64,000 nucleotides of DNA from Paramoeba atlantica. Lineage: Eukaryota > Discosea. The notes under the pieces were generated by a model. The model was not told where the DNA came from and ran no database searches. It worked only from the letters and a program-made list of their open reading frames with translations. This document shows positions 18,731 to 30,004 of this stretch, piece after piece. Positions within the stretch are counted from its first letter, which is position 1, and each line of letters starts with the position of its first letter. The stretch covers positions 186,001-250,000 of the forward strand of contig CDRNVI010000027.1 in NCBI GenBank assembly GCA_977017575.1, in the 5' to 3' direction. A program made the translations under genes and the position numbers.

Positions 18731-21310
18731 ATGACACCAGAATTGTTGGAACAACTTTACTCTGAGGTGCCGTGCTTGAAGAGGCACTCATTGATTTGCG
18801 CGCGAAGATCTTCTAAACTCGCACGCGCTAAGGACTTTAACATAGCGTTGCATGTTAAAAAAGACACACCCATATTGAAATTGGGCGTAATTAAATCATG
18901 GATGAACTTGAATGCGAAACAGCGTTTTGAGGAAGTGTTGAATCAACTTTTTTACGTACCAGATGAGAAACCTGAAAAGCAGCCGACCGGAGTTAATTCT
19001 TTACCTTCCTCTGATATCAAACTGCTGTTAGAAGCTGGCATTATCTCGCAAGTAACCTCTGAAGAAGTAATAGACCGTCCGACCGCCCAGTTCGTTATAC
19101 CCTTTACTGTCATAGAACAAGATGAGGAAGGTAAAGAGAGGAGACGATTTATCTCCTGGTCGCGAGCAGATAACACTCGCCTAAAGGAGTATGTGCCGAA
19201 TGTACCACTGCTTCACCCGAGTAAGTATTTACACCGCGTTGATGACTGTGTGGGGGTCAAGAGGGATTTGAGATGTGGTTTTTATCAAGTGTCGGTGCCG
19301 TTGGAAGCTCGTCGTAAGTTTAGATTCATTTCCAAAGGAGCTACGTACGAAATGAATGTTCTTCCAATGGGGCATAGATGTGCCCCAGAAGTTATGCAGA
19401 CCATTACATCAGCTCTTGCTGGTCTTCCAAGTGTATGCAAGGCTGAATCATCCTTTTCAAGTGCCGCGATGGACGTGTACATTGACGGGGTTCGGTTTTC
19501 TGGAACCCAGGAGGAAGCTCAGAATTATGTGCGCTTCGTTGATGAAAGATGCGCGAAAAGCGGTGGGAAGTTTAAGGAGGAAGGGTCAGAACCTGCCATC
19601 TGTTATGTGTTTAATGGAGTGTGCTACAATCATAAGACACACAAGGTCAGCCTGGGACCACGTGTTGTCCGAAAACTCAAAAACGATAAGTTTTATGAGC
19701 TCAGTTTCATTGATTTGGAGGCGGCGGTGGGGCGCCTTTTGTACTCGTCGGCGGTTCTGGGAATTATAATCCCACGCTTTCATTTTGCGATCAAGATCGC
19801 ACAAAGACGTATCAATTTGCTGAACCGGTGTCCTTGGATAGGGAGGAAACCTGTTGATCTCCCACGCAAGACACGGATCATTTTGGCCCAGTGGCGAGAT
19901 GAAGTAGTGCGAAACACTCCGATTAAGGCACCCCCTCACCCGGATTTAGTATCACATAAGCATCGACTATATACGGATGCGTCAAGCAAAGGATGGGGTG
20001 GGATACTGTATTTGGATTCAGGGGAAGTTCTTGTGACAGGAAAGCCTTGGGAACCCGGTACAAGATATGAGGTAAACAATGCGGAGGCGACTGCAGTGCG
20101 TTTAGCTATCCTCGAATTTAGTAAGCATCTCAAGCGCGGAACATGTCTTGATCTTTTCGTTGACAATACTTCTTGCAAAGAAGCACTCAACCGGAAAATG
20201 TCAAAGTCAGACAATATTGCAAAAAATCTTTTGGTAGTTCTAGAGGAAGCGAAGCGTAAAGGGATTTGCATTAAAGCGAGCTATGTCGCATCTTCCCAAA
20301 ATCCGGCGGATCCGATTAGTAGGGCATTTTGAGTGATAAATCACATACTTGTTAGTAAATAAATTGGCTAACTCACTATACACATAAATAATTTAGATCC
20401 ATATTCTAGTAGTTTCATTGAATTTTAGTGGTACTATGGAGGACTGGTCAGCCTTCGAGTGCTCTTTTGTATTATGTAAAAAAAAAAAATTTTTTTTACA
20501 TAGAATCATCAAAAAAAAAAAAAAAAAAAAAACTTATTTATATAGAATCATCAGAAAAAAAAGGGGGCGGACGAGTCAGTCGGTAGCGAGTAATTGGGTT
20601 ACTGACACGTGCTCGGGTATGAATTACGCGACGTGACGTGTGCTCGGGTTGGTTGGCTGCGAGCTGAGGGGATGGGTCTTCCCGTTCACAAGTTACTTTG
20701 ATTATGGAATTCCGGAATATTGTTTCAAACTGTGCTGATGTGATGAGACTTGTACTCTTTGAGAAACTGATCTACATGTATGACGATTTCAATGAATTTT
20801 CGTTATGTTCTATTTCCAGTTATATTTCTTCTTAATATATCTTTTCATATTCTTTGTTAATGTACGTGAAAGCACGAACTGGATTTCTAAAAGTTTACGG
20901 ATTGAAATTCAGGAGGGATTATATTTGAATATGGTTTGTTAATAATTATGTACGTGTATAAACTGTATGCATTTTCGCGTGAAATTGATTTTATTCTTAT
21001 GTGACTGTATTAGTGACTATTCTATTTGGGTAAAGCTTCACTCGTTTTCGCACCCACCCACCAGCCCCCAGCCATTTGGCTGCGAGCTGAGGGGATGGGT
21101 CTTCCCGTTCACAAGTTACTTTGATTATGGAATTCCGGAATATTGTTTCAAACTGTGCTGATGTGATGAGACTTGTACTCTTTGAGAAACTGATCTACAT
21201 GTATGACGATTTCAATGAATTTTCGTTATGTTCTATTTCCAGTTATATTTCTTCTTAATATATCTTTTCATATTCTTTGTTAATGTACGTGAAAGCACGA
21301 ACTGGATTTC
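18731..21310 (+). mobile_element. YR1: fragment of a tyrosine-recombinase (Ngaro/VIPER-like) retroelement
   Basis: Its parts are an RT-RNase H ORF (18731-20332) of the DIRS/Ngaro type, a 3' non-coding stretch with A-tracts and a short repeated ATAGAATCATCA, and a right-end repeat block B1 (about 20652-20887), A2 (20888 to about 21050), a short linker with CCCACC, and B2 (21076-21310). The split direct-repeat layout (B-A-B at the right end) is the hallmark of PAT/Ngaro/VIPER elements. It is an old, broken copy lacking its left part. It lies in LINE-B, whose reading frame starts at 21311 immediately after B2. No target duplication is expected for this class. Confidence 0.82.
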
Positions 21311-22857
21311 CGGCCCGAAATGGGGATTGCATATCAACGTGGCCAAGTGCGAGATCGCAACACACCCAGCTTCCTCCCATCGTTGCTCACTTTTCCCTGA
21401 CATCCCCGGTCTGAACACGAATTCGGCAGGAAATTTTCATATTTTGGGGAGTCCAATTGGTTCGACAGAATTTTGCCGCGAATTCTTTCTCAAGAACACA
21501 ATCGACATGGCAGAGGCCTCTCTCGAGGCCATAGCTACACTTGAAGATCCCCAGGTGGCCCTTTCCCTCATACGCCACTGTACTGGTTTCTGTAAAATGG
21601 TTTACTCGCTCAGGACTACCCCGACAACGGAACTTCAAGATATCTGCCAACGCTTAGATGATGCCGTCCAGCGCACTATTGAACACTTCTTCCGTCCTTT
21701 GAGTGATGGGGCGCGACGCCAGGCGCAACGCGAAAAGCGGTACGGGGGGTTGGGCCTTCGGTCGGCGGGGGAACATTCGAGTGCGGCTTACGTTGCCTCC
21801 GTAGCTTTCTCAACGGACAAAGACCGTTGGGACCCAGCGGACGCTGAGGGCTTTGACCATGCCGTGCGGGAGGTGAACAGGCGTGCCGGAAAGACGGTGG
21901 TCCAACAAGGCGGCAAAATTCCGAAAAGTATGGCTTTGGCGACTGATTCTCCGTATACCGACGCGCAGGAATCCGGAACAGAACTGGTGATTCCCCGACA
22001 ACGCGACCTTAGCCACGCCATCGCCAACCAGGAATTTCACGAGGCATTTGCGAAAGCTGACCTTCGCACACGGGCCAGATGGATATCAGAAACAGGAGAA
22101 GGAGCCTCAGAATGGGCTTTTGTGATCCCCTCCAAGAAAACCGGTCTGGCTTTCACACCGACGGAGTTTCGCACCCTCACACGCTGGTGGCTAGGGGACC
22201 CAATCTATCCAGCGTCCCGGCCTTGTCCTATGGAAAAATGCACGCTACCGCTAGATCCCGAGGGTGACCACGCTCTGGGGTGCAAAAGCGGGCATGGTAT
22301 ATTCGCACGCCACAACGCACTAGCGGCACAGTTTACTTCTGAATGTAAAAAGGCCGGTTTCACCCCGCGGAGAGAAGTGTCTGGGCAACAAGGGTCCTGG
22401 GGGCGCCCTCACCAGGCCCGGAGACGTGTTCATCCCTACAATCGGGCTAGGCCAGTCTCTTGTATTAGACTTCGCCGTCACTCATGTTCAGCAACCCAAG
22501 TATACCGACTTAGTCCGTGATGCTAACTGGGTGACGGCGGGGTCTTTTGCGGAACGATACGCCACCGAAAACAAAAAGAAGCAAAGAGAGGAAGCAGAGT
22601 TCGCACGCCATCGATTTGGAGCGATGGTCGTGGAATCTTATGGAGCGTGGAGTCCAAGCGCCTTTGCGATCCTCAAGGAGGTTTCCGTCTCTCGTGCGGC
22701 ATACTCCGGGGGTACCCTTTCGAACGGGGAAGCCTTACACCAATTGGTGACGTCACTTAACATCACTCTGATGCGGACACAGGCTCGGATGCTGGTACTC
22801 CGACTTCCCGCGGCGGTCCCTGACACGGCCCTCCATGGATATGGGAACGATGAGTAA
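21311..22857 (+). CDS. LINE-B, end of RT to restriction-like endonuclease
   Basis: Begins inside the RT (GPKWGLHINVAKCEI) directly after YR1 and runs to the natural end (TAA at 22855-22857). It has the conserved post-RT region, then the nuclease domain: a CCHC motif (CPMEKC ... GDHALGC), ARHN, then RRE, RPGD and SLVLDFAVTHVQQ, a PD-(D/E)XK-like core quite different from that of LINE-A. One frameshift near 22383, within GNKGPGGALTRPGD, splits it into two ORFs (to 22520 and from 22426). The last 35 codons are duplicated at 2844. Its 3' UTR and poly-A lead straight into the next LINE-B. Confidence 0.88.
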
Positions 22858-23667
22858 TTCGGTCCCCCCCAATCATTTAACAGCCGCAGGGGGGGGAGGG
22901 TGTTTCTCTGCGAAAGTGGGGGGGCAAGGGGGGGTACCAAGTCACTAACCGACGTGCCGTCATGGGTCTTAGTTTTGGTGCGGGAGTGATTTGATTAGGG
23001 GTGGATTTCGGGTAGAATTGTTCGCTAGTTTTTAGTAAAAAAAAAAGTTAAATTTTCAAATTGCTAATTTGATTGCTTGTTTTCAACTCGTATACCAAAA
23101 AAAAAATGGATTGCTTGTTTTAATTTTTACTGTTTTTCTTGTTTGTAGTATGTACTTAGGGGAGACTAAATTGCTAGTTTTGGGCTGAGAAAAAAGAAAC
23201 ATCTGTAAAAAAAAAAAAAAAAAAGCCCGCGAGGGCTAGGTACCCCAAGTGAGGTAGTACACGGGTAGTGAATCTCCTCCCCGTCGGCCAGCATCCTGTT
23301 TCGCGACCGTGTCGCTGTCGACACAGGCCCGCGCCTGCGCCCTCCCATATAGCAAGGGAAGGGTTCACAAGTCAGGCCGTGGAGTGGTCGAAAGACCCGG
23401 TCCGGAACGCGCGAATGGATTGGGTCTGTATTGCTTATTTTAGTTTTTACTGTTTCTTGTTTGTAGTATATACTTAGGGGAGATTAAATTGCTAGTTTTG
23501 GGCTGAGAAAAAACAAAAGGTACATCTGTGGAAACAAAAAGAATTGCTAATTTGATTGCTTGTTTTCAACTCGTATACCCCCCCCCCCAATGGACCTACT
23601 TGGTTCGTCTACTGGGTCAAAATATAGAGGCAATGCCGCGATTCATACTTCTCCCCCCTTAAAAAAA
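22858..23667 (+). other. LINE-B 3' UTR and poly-A tail
   Basis: Same sequence as 2953-3760: G-rich stretch, A-tracts, GC-rich block near 23230-23420, C-run near 23578-23588, and the C/T-rich terminus with poly-A at 23658-23667. It contains no gene. The GC-rich block recurs on the minus strand near 5815-5940 and 42490-42625, and in diverged form at 47090-47275. Confidence 0.8.
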
Positions 23668-23699
23668 AACGATAAAGAGACAGTTTCTGTACCTTGTTG
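23668..23699 (+). other. Spliced-leader sequence at the 5' end of LINE-B copy 2
   Basis: Identical to the leader at 3761-3792 (duplicate copy). The order is poly-A of the upstream LINE-B, leader, 23-nt 5' UTR, ATG at 23723. It marks the exact 5' end of a trans-spliced LINE-B transcript. Confidence 0.85.
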
Positions 23700-23722
23700 A
23701 TTTATTTCCTAATCCTCTCCAA

Positions 23723-25455
23723 ATGGTCGCGTTGACTCGCTCCGTAGCCATACGCTCGGGCCAACACATTGAAACTCCACCCTTACCTTTGTGCCGCGGA
23801 CATAAGAACCGCCCCCTGAAGGATTCCTTGCTTCCAAACCCCCACGACGCAAAAACTTCTCCGACGGATTCACCGGTAAAAATTTCTGATCTCCCTCGCG
23901 AAGATTCCACTAATCCTTGCAAACACATATGTAAAAACAAACTGACATGCAAACACAGTTGTTGCAAGCGCGGTCTCAACACTGGTACGGAATTCACGCG
24001 GCCACACGCGACGCAGGAAAATCTGTCCACGAAACCGTGCCACCACAGCTGCAAGGTAAAGTCGACGTGCAGACACCAGTGCTGTAAGCGTGCACACGCC
24101 CCAGCCCGCACGGCGCAGTGGAGGCGCCTATTGACAGTTCCCATCACATACATACAGTTTGCATACGTACTGGTGACGATCGTCTTCTTCATACTAAAGT
24201 ACACTAGCGTTATTGTAGGGAACGTCCTCGCCCTAGGATGCACGGTGACTTGGACAGTCGCATGCCTGGTCGGGAGCATTATATTGAAAACGCGTGGTCT
24301 GCTTTCACTTCGTTCCAAGGACGTTGCCGCACCAGGTCATGACCCCCCTGTGACGCTAAATCTCTGCACACGTAAACGAAATTGTGACTCACCGCAACCT
24401 GCTCCCCCCACCTCGTTCTCTGTTACCTTGAGCAATCCTCCTAGCTTTGAGTTATTGATTCCTGTATCCCCAACCGGCGAGACTGACTCAACTCAGGAGA
24501 CCCTACTATGCGACCCTCACCGCGCTGTGACTCTAGCTGGTCCTGCAACGGAAGCTGTCGTGCCACCTCTTCATTCTGCGGGGGACCCGCCCCTACCGGA
24601 ACGTCGGTACTGTCCGGCAGACGGATGTGCGTGGTCCGCACAATCCCACGGCGGCAAATGGCAGGCTTTTTATAATCATGTGGCCTCCCGACACGCCGAA
24701 GGCATACCGCTAGAGTGGTGGGCACGTGAAGGCAGATTTCTTTGCACGGTGTGCAACAAACATTTTGTGTTGACCAAGAAGGAAGCCCATTCAATTCAAT
24801 GCTACGGGGCGGACCCACCTCCCACACAGCCATCACCAACAACAGATCTTCCTGACCCCGCGTACCCTTCAGAGACGCCAGAGGAATCTAGCTTACCGCC
24901 CACTATAGACCCACCATGTTTCCCTAGCCTAAGAACCGTCTGTACAACACCTATGACCACGTCCAAAGACGTTCCTTTCCGATGCCGACGCCAGTGGGCT
25001 ACGGTCCTAACAGCCACCGTCGCAACAGCCGAGAGGGAGAACACCGTCGCTGCATGGACACGACTAGCGATGCTTCCGAAATGTGTCCTTCCAGCCCCGC
25101 ATAGAAGAGGACGAAAGGGAAATAGCTCGTACGCCTCCCACGTGCGGAAATGTCTGGATCGCTGGGAAGCACACGAATATTCAGCCCTGTGAAAAGAAGC
25201 TGTACTTGAACACCAGAAGAAGAGGAAGCAAGGATCCGGAGCAGGTACACTACTGGATGAGGAAAAGAAAGCGATTCGCTCCGAACTACTGGTCCGTCAA
25301 GGAGAAGTTTCTCGAGGAATAGCTGCACTCACTTCGGCGCCAATGGCACCCGACAATGAGGAGACATATAACAAACTAGTCAACAAGCACCCGAGCCGGC
25401 TGTTCGGTCCACTACGCCAAAGCGCACCGTCCTCCAACGAAATCATTTCCTTGAC
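23723..25455 (+). CDS. LINE-B copy 2, N-terminal half (zinc motifs, membrane-like hairpin, zinc fingers)
   Basis: This is the best copy of the LINE-B N-terminus. Residues 66-81 and 106-121 are two CxHxC-K-x4-CxHxCCK motifs resembling the C-terminal zinc motif of HFM1/MER3 helicases. Residues 138-158 and 162-188 are strongly hydrophobic and could form a two-helix hairpin, unusual for a LINE ORF. Residues 297-324 form a C2H2 finger and 341-360 a second finger, as in R2-like N-termini. A basic linker follows. A TGA at 25190-25192 (shared with copy 1) ends the first ORF; LINE-B sequence is open again until the LINE-A insertion at 25456. The start is the first ATG after the spliced leader. Confidence 0.86.
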
Positions 25456-26346
25456 AGACAAAACGCAAGCCCACATAATACGAGCAGCTAGCTCCAAAGG
25501 TAACTATTCATGGCTCACCTCAAATTCTAGACTTGTACCTACGCGACTTTTCAAGTTAGCAGTTATGCCACGCATTGGGATTGCACATCCGAGCCTCCCC
25601 TCCAATTTACAGTGTCCAGGGTGCCATGCATTACTTACCCCCCGTACAGCGCTCACGCACGTGTCCGGGTGCGTCAAATGTTCAGGCAATAACGCAACGG
25701 CAAAGCACAACAGGATGGTTCGGAATATTTATGAATTATGCATAAAATCAGGTCTGCCCTGTGAGCTGGAACCCAGACAGTTCTCCACCTATACTTGCGC
25801 AAAATGTGGAGCAAGCGTGGATGGCGACGGCAAATCCCATCACCTAAGAACCTGCGGATCCGGATCTTTTTATCATTCGGGCCCAGATATCGTGATTCAT
25901 TGGGCAAGCGGAGATGTATACTACGATTTCACCATCGTCCACGAGCTATCGCAATCAAATGTTGGACGTAGCACCGCTCAGCTTTTCCGTGATGCCATAA
26001 AACGCAAAGTCTCCAAATACGTGGCGTCTAAGCTTATTCCTAATGAGCAATTCCAATGTGTACCAATTCTCTCCGGCGGTGCAATGCACAGCAACACCAA
26101 AGCGCTTATCACAACCCTGGCTGATGCATGTGGACTCGAACGGGACTTCGTAGTACAGGATTTCACCCTTCGACTACAGGAACTTAACGGTTCAGTGGTG
26201 ATGTCCCAACTCCGCAAATACATAGCCACAACTCAAGTGGACAATACGGCTTTTTAGGCACGTGCGAGTTTTTCGGTAGGCGTTGACTATTGATATAAGA
26301 GTTGAAGTTTAGACGACTGAAAGTCTATGAAAAGAAACTGAGATGA
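25456..26346 (+). mobile_element. 5'-truncated LINE-A (RLE domain) inserted in LINE-B copy 2
   Basis: Duplicate of 14640-15530, flanked by ATTTCCTTGAC (25445-25455) and ATTTCCTTAAC (26347-26357). The LINE-A frame ends at 26257. It shows CPGC ... HVSGCVKC, AKHN, CAKC ... HLRTC and GPDIVIHW...YYDFTIVHE. Only a handful of residues differ from the partner copy (for example AKHN here, EKHN there), which shows how recent the duplication is. Confidence 0.88.
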
Positions 26347-27286
26347 ATTTCCTTAACTGTCAATGAGGATGATGTACGAAAGGCGATCCAAAGCTTTAAC
26401 AGGGGCTCCTCAGGTGGAACCATGGCGCTACGAGCGGAACACATACGAGCGGCATTATTCGCTGGAACTGACACGGATGTTCATCCCCTCGAGAGTCTCA
26501 CAAAGCTTGCCAATCACCTACTCGCCGGTAAGGCTCCAGTTGAAGCACAAAAATATTACGCAGGGGCTCGATTGTGTGCATTGCAGAAAGGGCAAAATGA
26601 AAGACCTATCGCAGCAGGGGAAACGTTGCGCCGCATGGTCAGCAAGGCTGCCTGCTCTGTTGTAAAGTCCAAAGCTAGCACACTTTTCCAAGGACGTCAA
26701 TATGGTGTGGCAACGGCATCTGGATCCGAAAGGGTTATCCACCTCTTCCGCCAAGTGGTGGAGTCCACAAAGAATGACCCAGAATTTGTCTTATGCAAGG
26801 TGGACCTTCGTAACGCATTCAATACGGTTTCCAGGGCGGCGTTCATATCCCTATCAGAAAAGCACTTCCCCGAGTTGACTCCTTGGATAAATTGGTGCTA
26901 CGCCACCGATAGCGCACTCACATATGGTTCTCAAACAGTTGCCTCCACCGAAGGAGTTCAACAGGGGGACCCTTTAGGGCCCCTCCTTTTCTCCATGGTT
27001 CTGCGAGAGATTACTGAACTGATCGAGAATGAAGTGCCCAGCGGACTCCTCTTGCACCTTTGGTATCTCGATGACGGTGTTTTAGCCGGAAAATCCGACA
27101 GCGTACGGAGGGCGTTGGATGCTATAGCATGTGCGGGACCTCAGTGGGGGCTCCATCTTAATGCGAGTAAATGCGAGATAATATCTCATCCGGTATCCTC
27201 GCGTTGCACGGACTCATTCACTACCATCCCAGACAGAATGAAAAATCACGAAGGAAACTTTAGCATTTTGGGTAGCCCAGTAGGGT
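26347..27286 (+). CDS. LINE-B copy 2, reverse transcriptase part
   Basis: Same RT as 15531-16473: RGSSGGT, CKVDLRNAFN, GVQQGDPLGPLLFS and YLDD. Relative to copy 1 it has a 3-bp loss just before RPIAAGE, which keeps the frame. It is interrupted at 27287 by the short poly-A insert. Confidence 0.87.
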
Positions 27287-27385
27287 TTCCTACGTGGCTT
27301 CCTGCTGTAGAGAGCTTATAGGATTTCACAGGAGAAATGCCTCCGAGAATATATACCTAAATTGAAAAAAAAAAAAAAAAAAAAA
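27287..27385 (+). mobile_element. Short poly-A-tailed retroposed fragment in LINE-B copy 2
   Basis: Duplicate of 16474-16570 with A(22) instead of A(20), and the same AGTAGGGT duplication at 27279-27286 and 27386-27393. The source RNA is not recognised. Confidence 0.75.
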
Positions 27386-27929
27386 AGTAGGGTCAGAAGA
27401 GTTCTGTATTGAATACCTACGTGAGTTTGCGATCGAACCTGCGGAAGCAACTCTAAAGGCGATAGGCATACTAGAAGACCCACAGGTAGCCCTCACGCTA
27501 ATTCGCCACTGCGCTGGCTTTTGCCAATTAGTCTACTCCCTCCGCACAACGCCACCAAAATACATGGTAGACCTCTGTCAGAGGCTTGATAACGCCGTGC
27601 TCCGCGCTACGGAGCTTATACTCTGTCCTCTAGACGCCCCGGAACGAGCACAAATCCAACGCGACAAGAGACACGGTGGTTTTGGCCTAAGATCCTCCGT
27701 TATACATTCATCTGCAGCTTATGTCTCTTCAGCAGCCTTTGCGGGTTCTCAAGATGACTGGGCACCGTCCGAGGCGAAATGGTTTTCCGAGGCAGTGGAG
27801 CGTGTTAACCGCCAGGCGGGAAAGACTTTGGTGGATTCGACAACCGGCAAAATACAGGAGGCACTAATCCACAAAGATTATAACGCATCAACCAACCCTC
27901 TCAATGCACACCATGATCACAGCCTAGAT
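27386..27929 (+). CDS. LINE-B copy 2, region after the reverse transcriptase
   Basis: Duplicate of 16571-17114. In this copy the LINE-B frame resumes after the array-headed insertion, at 30005. Confidence 0.82.
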
Positions 27930-29325
27930 TACCCCCTTTTTGTTTTTTACCCCCTTTTTGTTTTTACCCCCTTTTTGTTTTTACCCCCTTTTTGTTTTTA
28001 CCCCCTTTTTGTTTTTACCCCCTTTTTGTTTTTACCCCCTTTTTGTTTTTACCCCCTTTTTGTTTTTACCCCCTTTTTGTTTATTACCCCCTTTTTGTTT
28101 ATTACCCCCTTTTTGTTTATTACCCCCTTTTTGTTTATTACCCCCTTTTTGTTTATTACCCCCTTTTTGTTTATTACCCCCTTTTTGTTTATTACCCCCT
28201 TTTTGTTTATTACCCCCTTTTTGTTTATTACCCCCTTTTTGTTTATTACCCCCTTTTTGTTTATTACCCCCTTTTTGTTTATTACCCCCTTTTTGTTTAT
28301 TACCCCCTTTTTGTTTATTACCCCCTTTTTGTTTATTACCCCCTTTTTGTTTATTACCCCCTTTTTGTTTATTACCCCCTTTTTGTTTATTACCCCCTTT
28401 TTGTTTATTACCCCCTTTTTGTTTATTACCCCCTTTTTGTTTATTACCCCCTTTTTGTTTATTACCCCCTTTTTGTTTATTACCCCCTTTTTGTTTATTA
28501 CCCCCTTTTTGTTTATTACCCCCTTTTTGTTTATTACCCCCTTTTTGTTTATACCCCCTTCTTGTTTATTACCCCCTTTTTGTTTATTACCCCCTTTTTG
28601 TTTATTACCCCCTTTTTGTTTATTACCCCCTTTTTGTTTATTACCCCCTTTTTGTTTATTACCCCCCTTTTGTTTATTACCCCCTTTTTGTTTATTACCC
28701 CCTTTTTGTTTATTACCCCCTTTTTGTTTATTACCCCCTTTTTGTTTATTACCCCCTTTTTGTTTATTACCCCCTTTTTGTTTATTACCCCCTTTTTGTT
28801 TATTACCCCCTTTTTGTTTATTACCCCCTTTTTGTTTATTACCCCCTTTTTGTTTATTACCCCCTTTTTGTTTATTACCCCCTTTTTGTTTATTACCCCC
28901 TTTTTGTTTATTACCCCCTTTTTGTTTATTACCCCCTTTTTGTTTATTACCCCCTTTTTGTTTATTACCCCCTTTTTGTTTATTACCCCCTTTTTGTTTA
29001 TTACCCCCTTTTTGTTTATTACCCCCTTTTTGTTTATTACCCCCTTTTTGTTTATTACCCCCTTTTTGTTTATTACCCCCTTTTTGTTTATTACCCCCTT
29101 TTTGTTTATTACCCCCTTTTTGTTTATTACCCCCTTTTTGTTTATTACCCCCTTTTTGTTTATTACCCCCTTTTTGTTTATTACCCCCTTTTTGTTTATT
29201 ACCCCCTTTTTGTTTATTACCCCCTTTTTGTTTATTACCCCCTTTTTGTTTATTACCCCCTTTTTGTTTATTACCCCCTTTTTGTTTATTACCCCCTTTT
29301 TGTTTATTACCCCCTTTTTGTTTAT
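27930..29325 (+). repeat. 18-bp tandem array (b), long version
   Basis: About 77 units of TTTTTGTTTATTACCCCC; the first nine or so are 17 bp. There is one irregular pair near 28551-28565 and a unit with C6T4 near 28665, and the rest are uniform. The plus strand is almost purely pyrimidine with A as the only common purine. The four giant overlapping ORFs here are artefacts of a stop-free 18-bp period. Confidence 0.95.
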
Positions 29326-30004
29326 CCTAACTGGGTCGCCACTGCCACGGCATATCCTTTTGGGTGCGTCAGAAGGGGAAGATGAGGTCAGGAGCCCGGC
29401 ATTGGACCGTTGCCGGTGATGGGGCGTGGCGACCCCAGCCTTTCGACGTAAGGGTTTCCGAGCTGGCAGGAGGGAATGTGTCCGTTCCTATTCCTGTTCA
29501 ACCATTGTTCGCGGCGTCGTTAACCGCGTTCCGGGGCATAGACGGGGTAGCATCCCGTCGCCGAGGCATGTATGTTGTTAGCGAGCGCGCTAACCCTACC
29601 CCCTCGGTGGAGGTGGAACGGCATCGGTGCTAGCTGAGGTTTTATCCCTCCCCATCTCCCGGAGAAGCGATGGGACTAGATCCTTTTTTCTAGGCTAGGT
29701 CCTTCGTTTCTCCACGCTAGGAGCGCTCCTGGACTAACAATCCGGAGCAGTGGAGTTTTTAGCGAGTGAGCTACCAGAGTCTCTGACGCAATCCGAGATT
29801 CAACAAAACTCTGGTAAGCAAGTCTCGCACTACCCTGTAATGGGGTGTCTCCCCTGAGGTGCGTGGGTGGAAACACCCATTCATCTTGCCACTGGAAGGT
29901 GGCCAGCTCACTCGACCAAGAAAAGCCTGCCGGTTGGACACCGGGTGGCGGTCGAGGCGGTTGAGGCAAAGATTTTCTCCATGTACGAAAAAAAAAAAAA
30001 AAAA
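27930..30004 (+). mobile_element. Array-headed, poly-A-tailed retroposon inserted in LINE-B
   Basis: Flanked by an 11-bp target duplication ACAGCCTAGAT (27919-27929 and 30005-30015), with LINE-B coding sequence on both sides. It consists of the 18-bp array (27930-29325), a body of about 660 bp (29326-29987) and A(17). The body has no long plausible ORF and no domain I recognise, so the element is probably non-autonomous, or the 3' end of a LINE joined to an array. Structurally it parallels LINE-I: tandem 18-bp units at the 5' end, transcript-derived 3' end. Confidence 0.8.

Larger units (their letters stand above)
22747..29325 (+). repeat. Segmental duplication, copy 2 (partner 2841-4586 plus 13669-17762)
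   Basis: The two blocks match at nearly every base, with the same nested LINE-A, the same 97-bp insert and the same premature TGA. Differences seen are single-base changes, small indels (a 3-bp loss near 26600 and a 2-bp difference near 24440), the LINE-I insertion in copy 1 only, and array (b) length (about 650 versus 1396 bp). The duplication is therefore younger than all the shared insertions and older than LINE-I. Confidence 0.92.

Noticed and set aside
27930-29325. Four giant overlapping ORFs of repeated hexapeptides (PFLFIT, LPPFCL, YPLFVY, and NKKGVI on the other strand), also at 17115-17762
   Set aside because: They result from an 18-bp, stop-free repeat and are open in several frames at once; the DNA is a tandem array at an element's 5' end.
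29364-29633. 89-residue ORF in the body of the array-headed element
   Set aside because: Low-complexity composition, no domain, no spliced leader or context; probably random.
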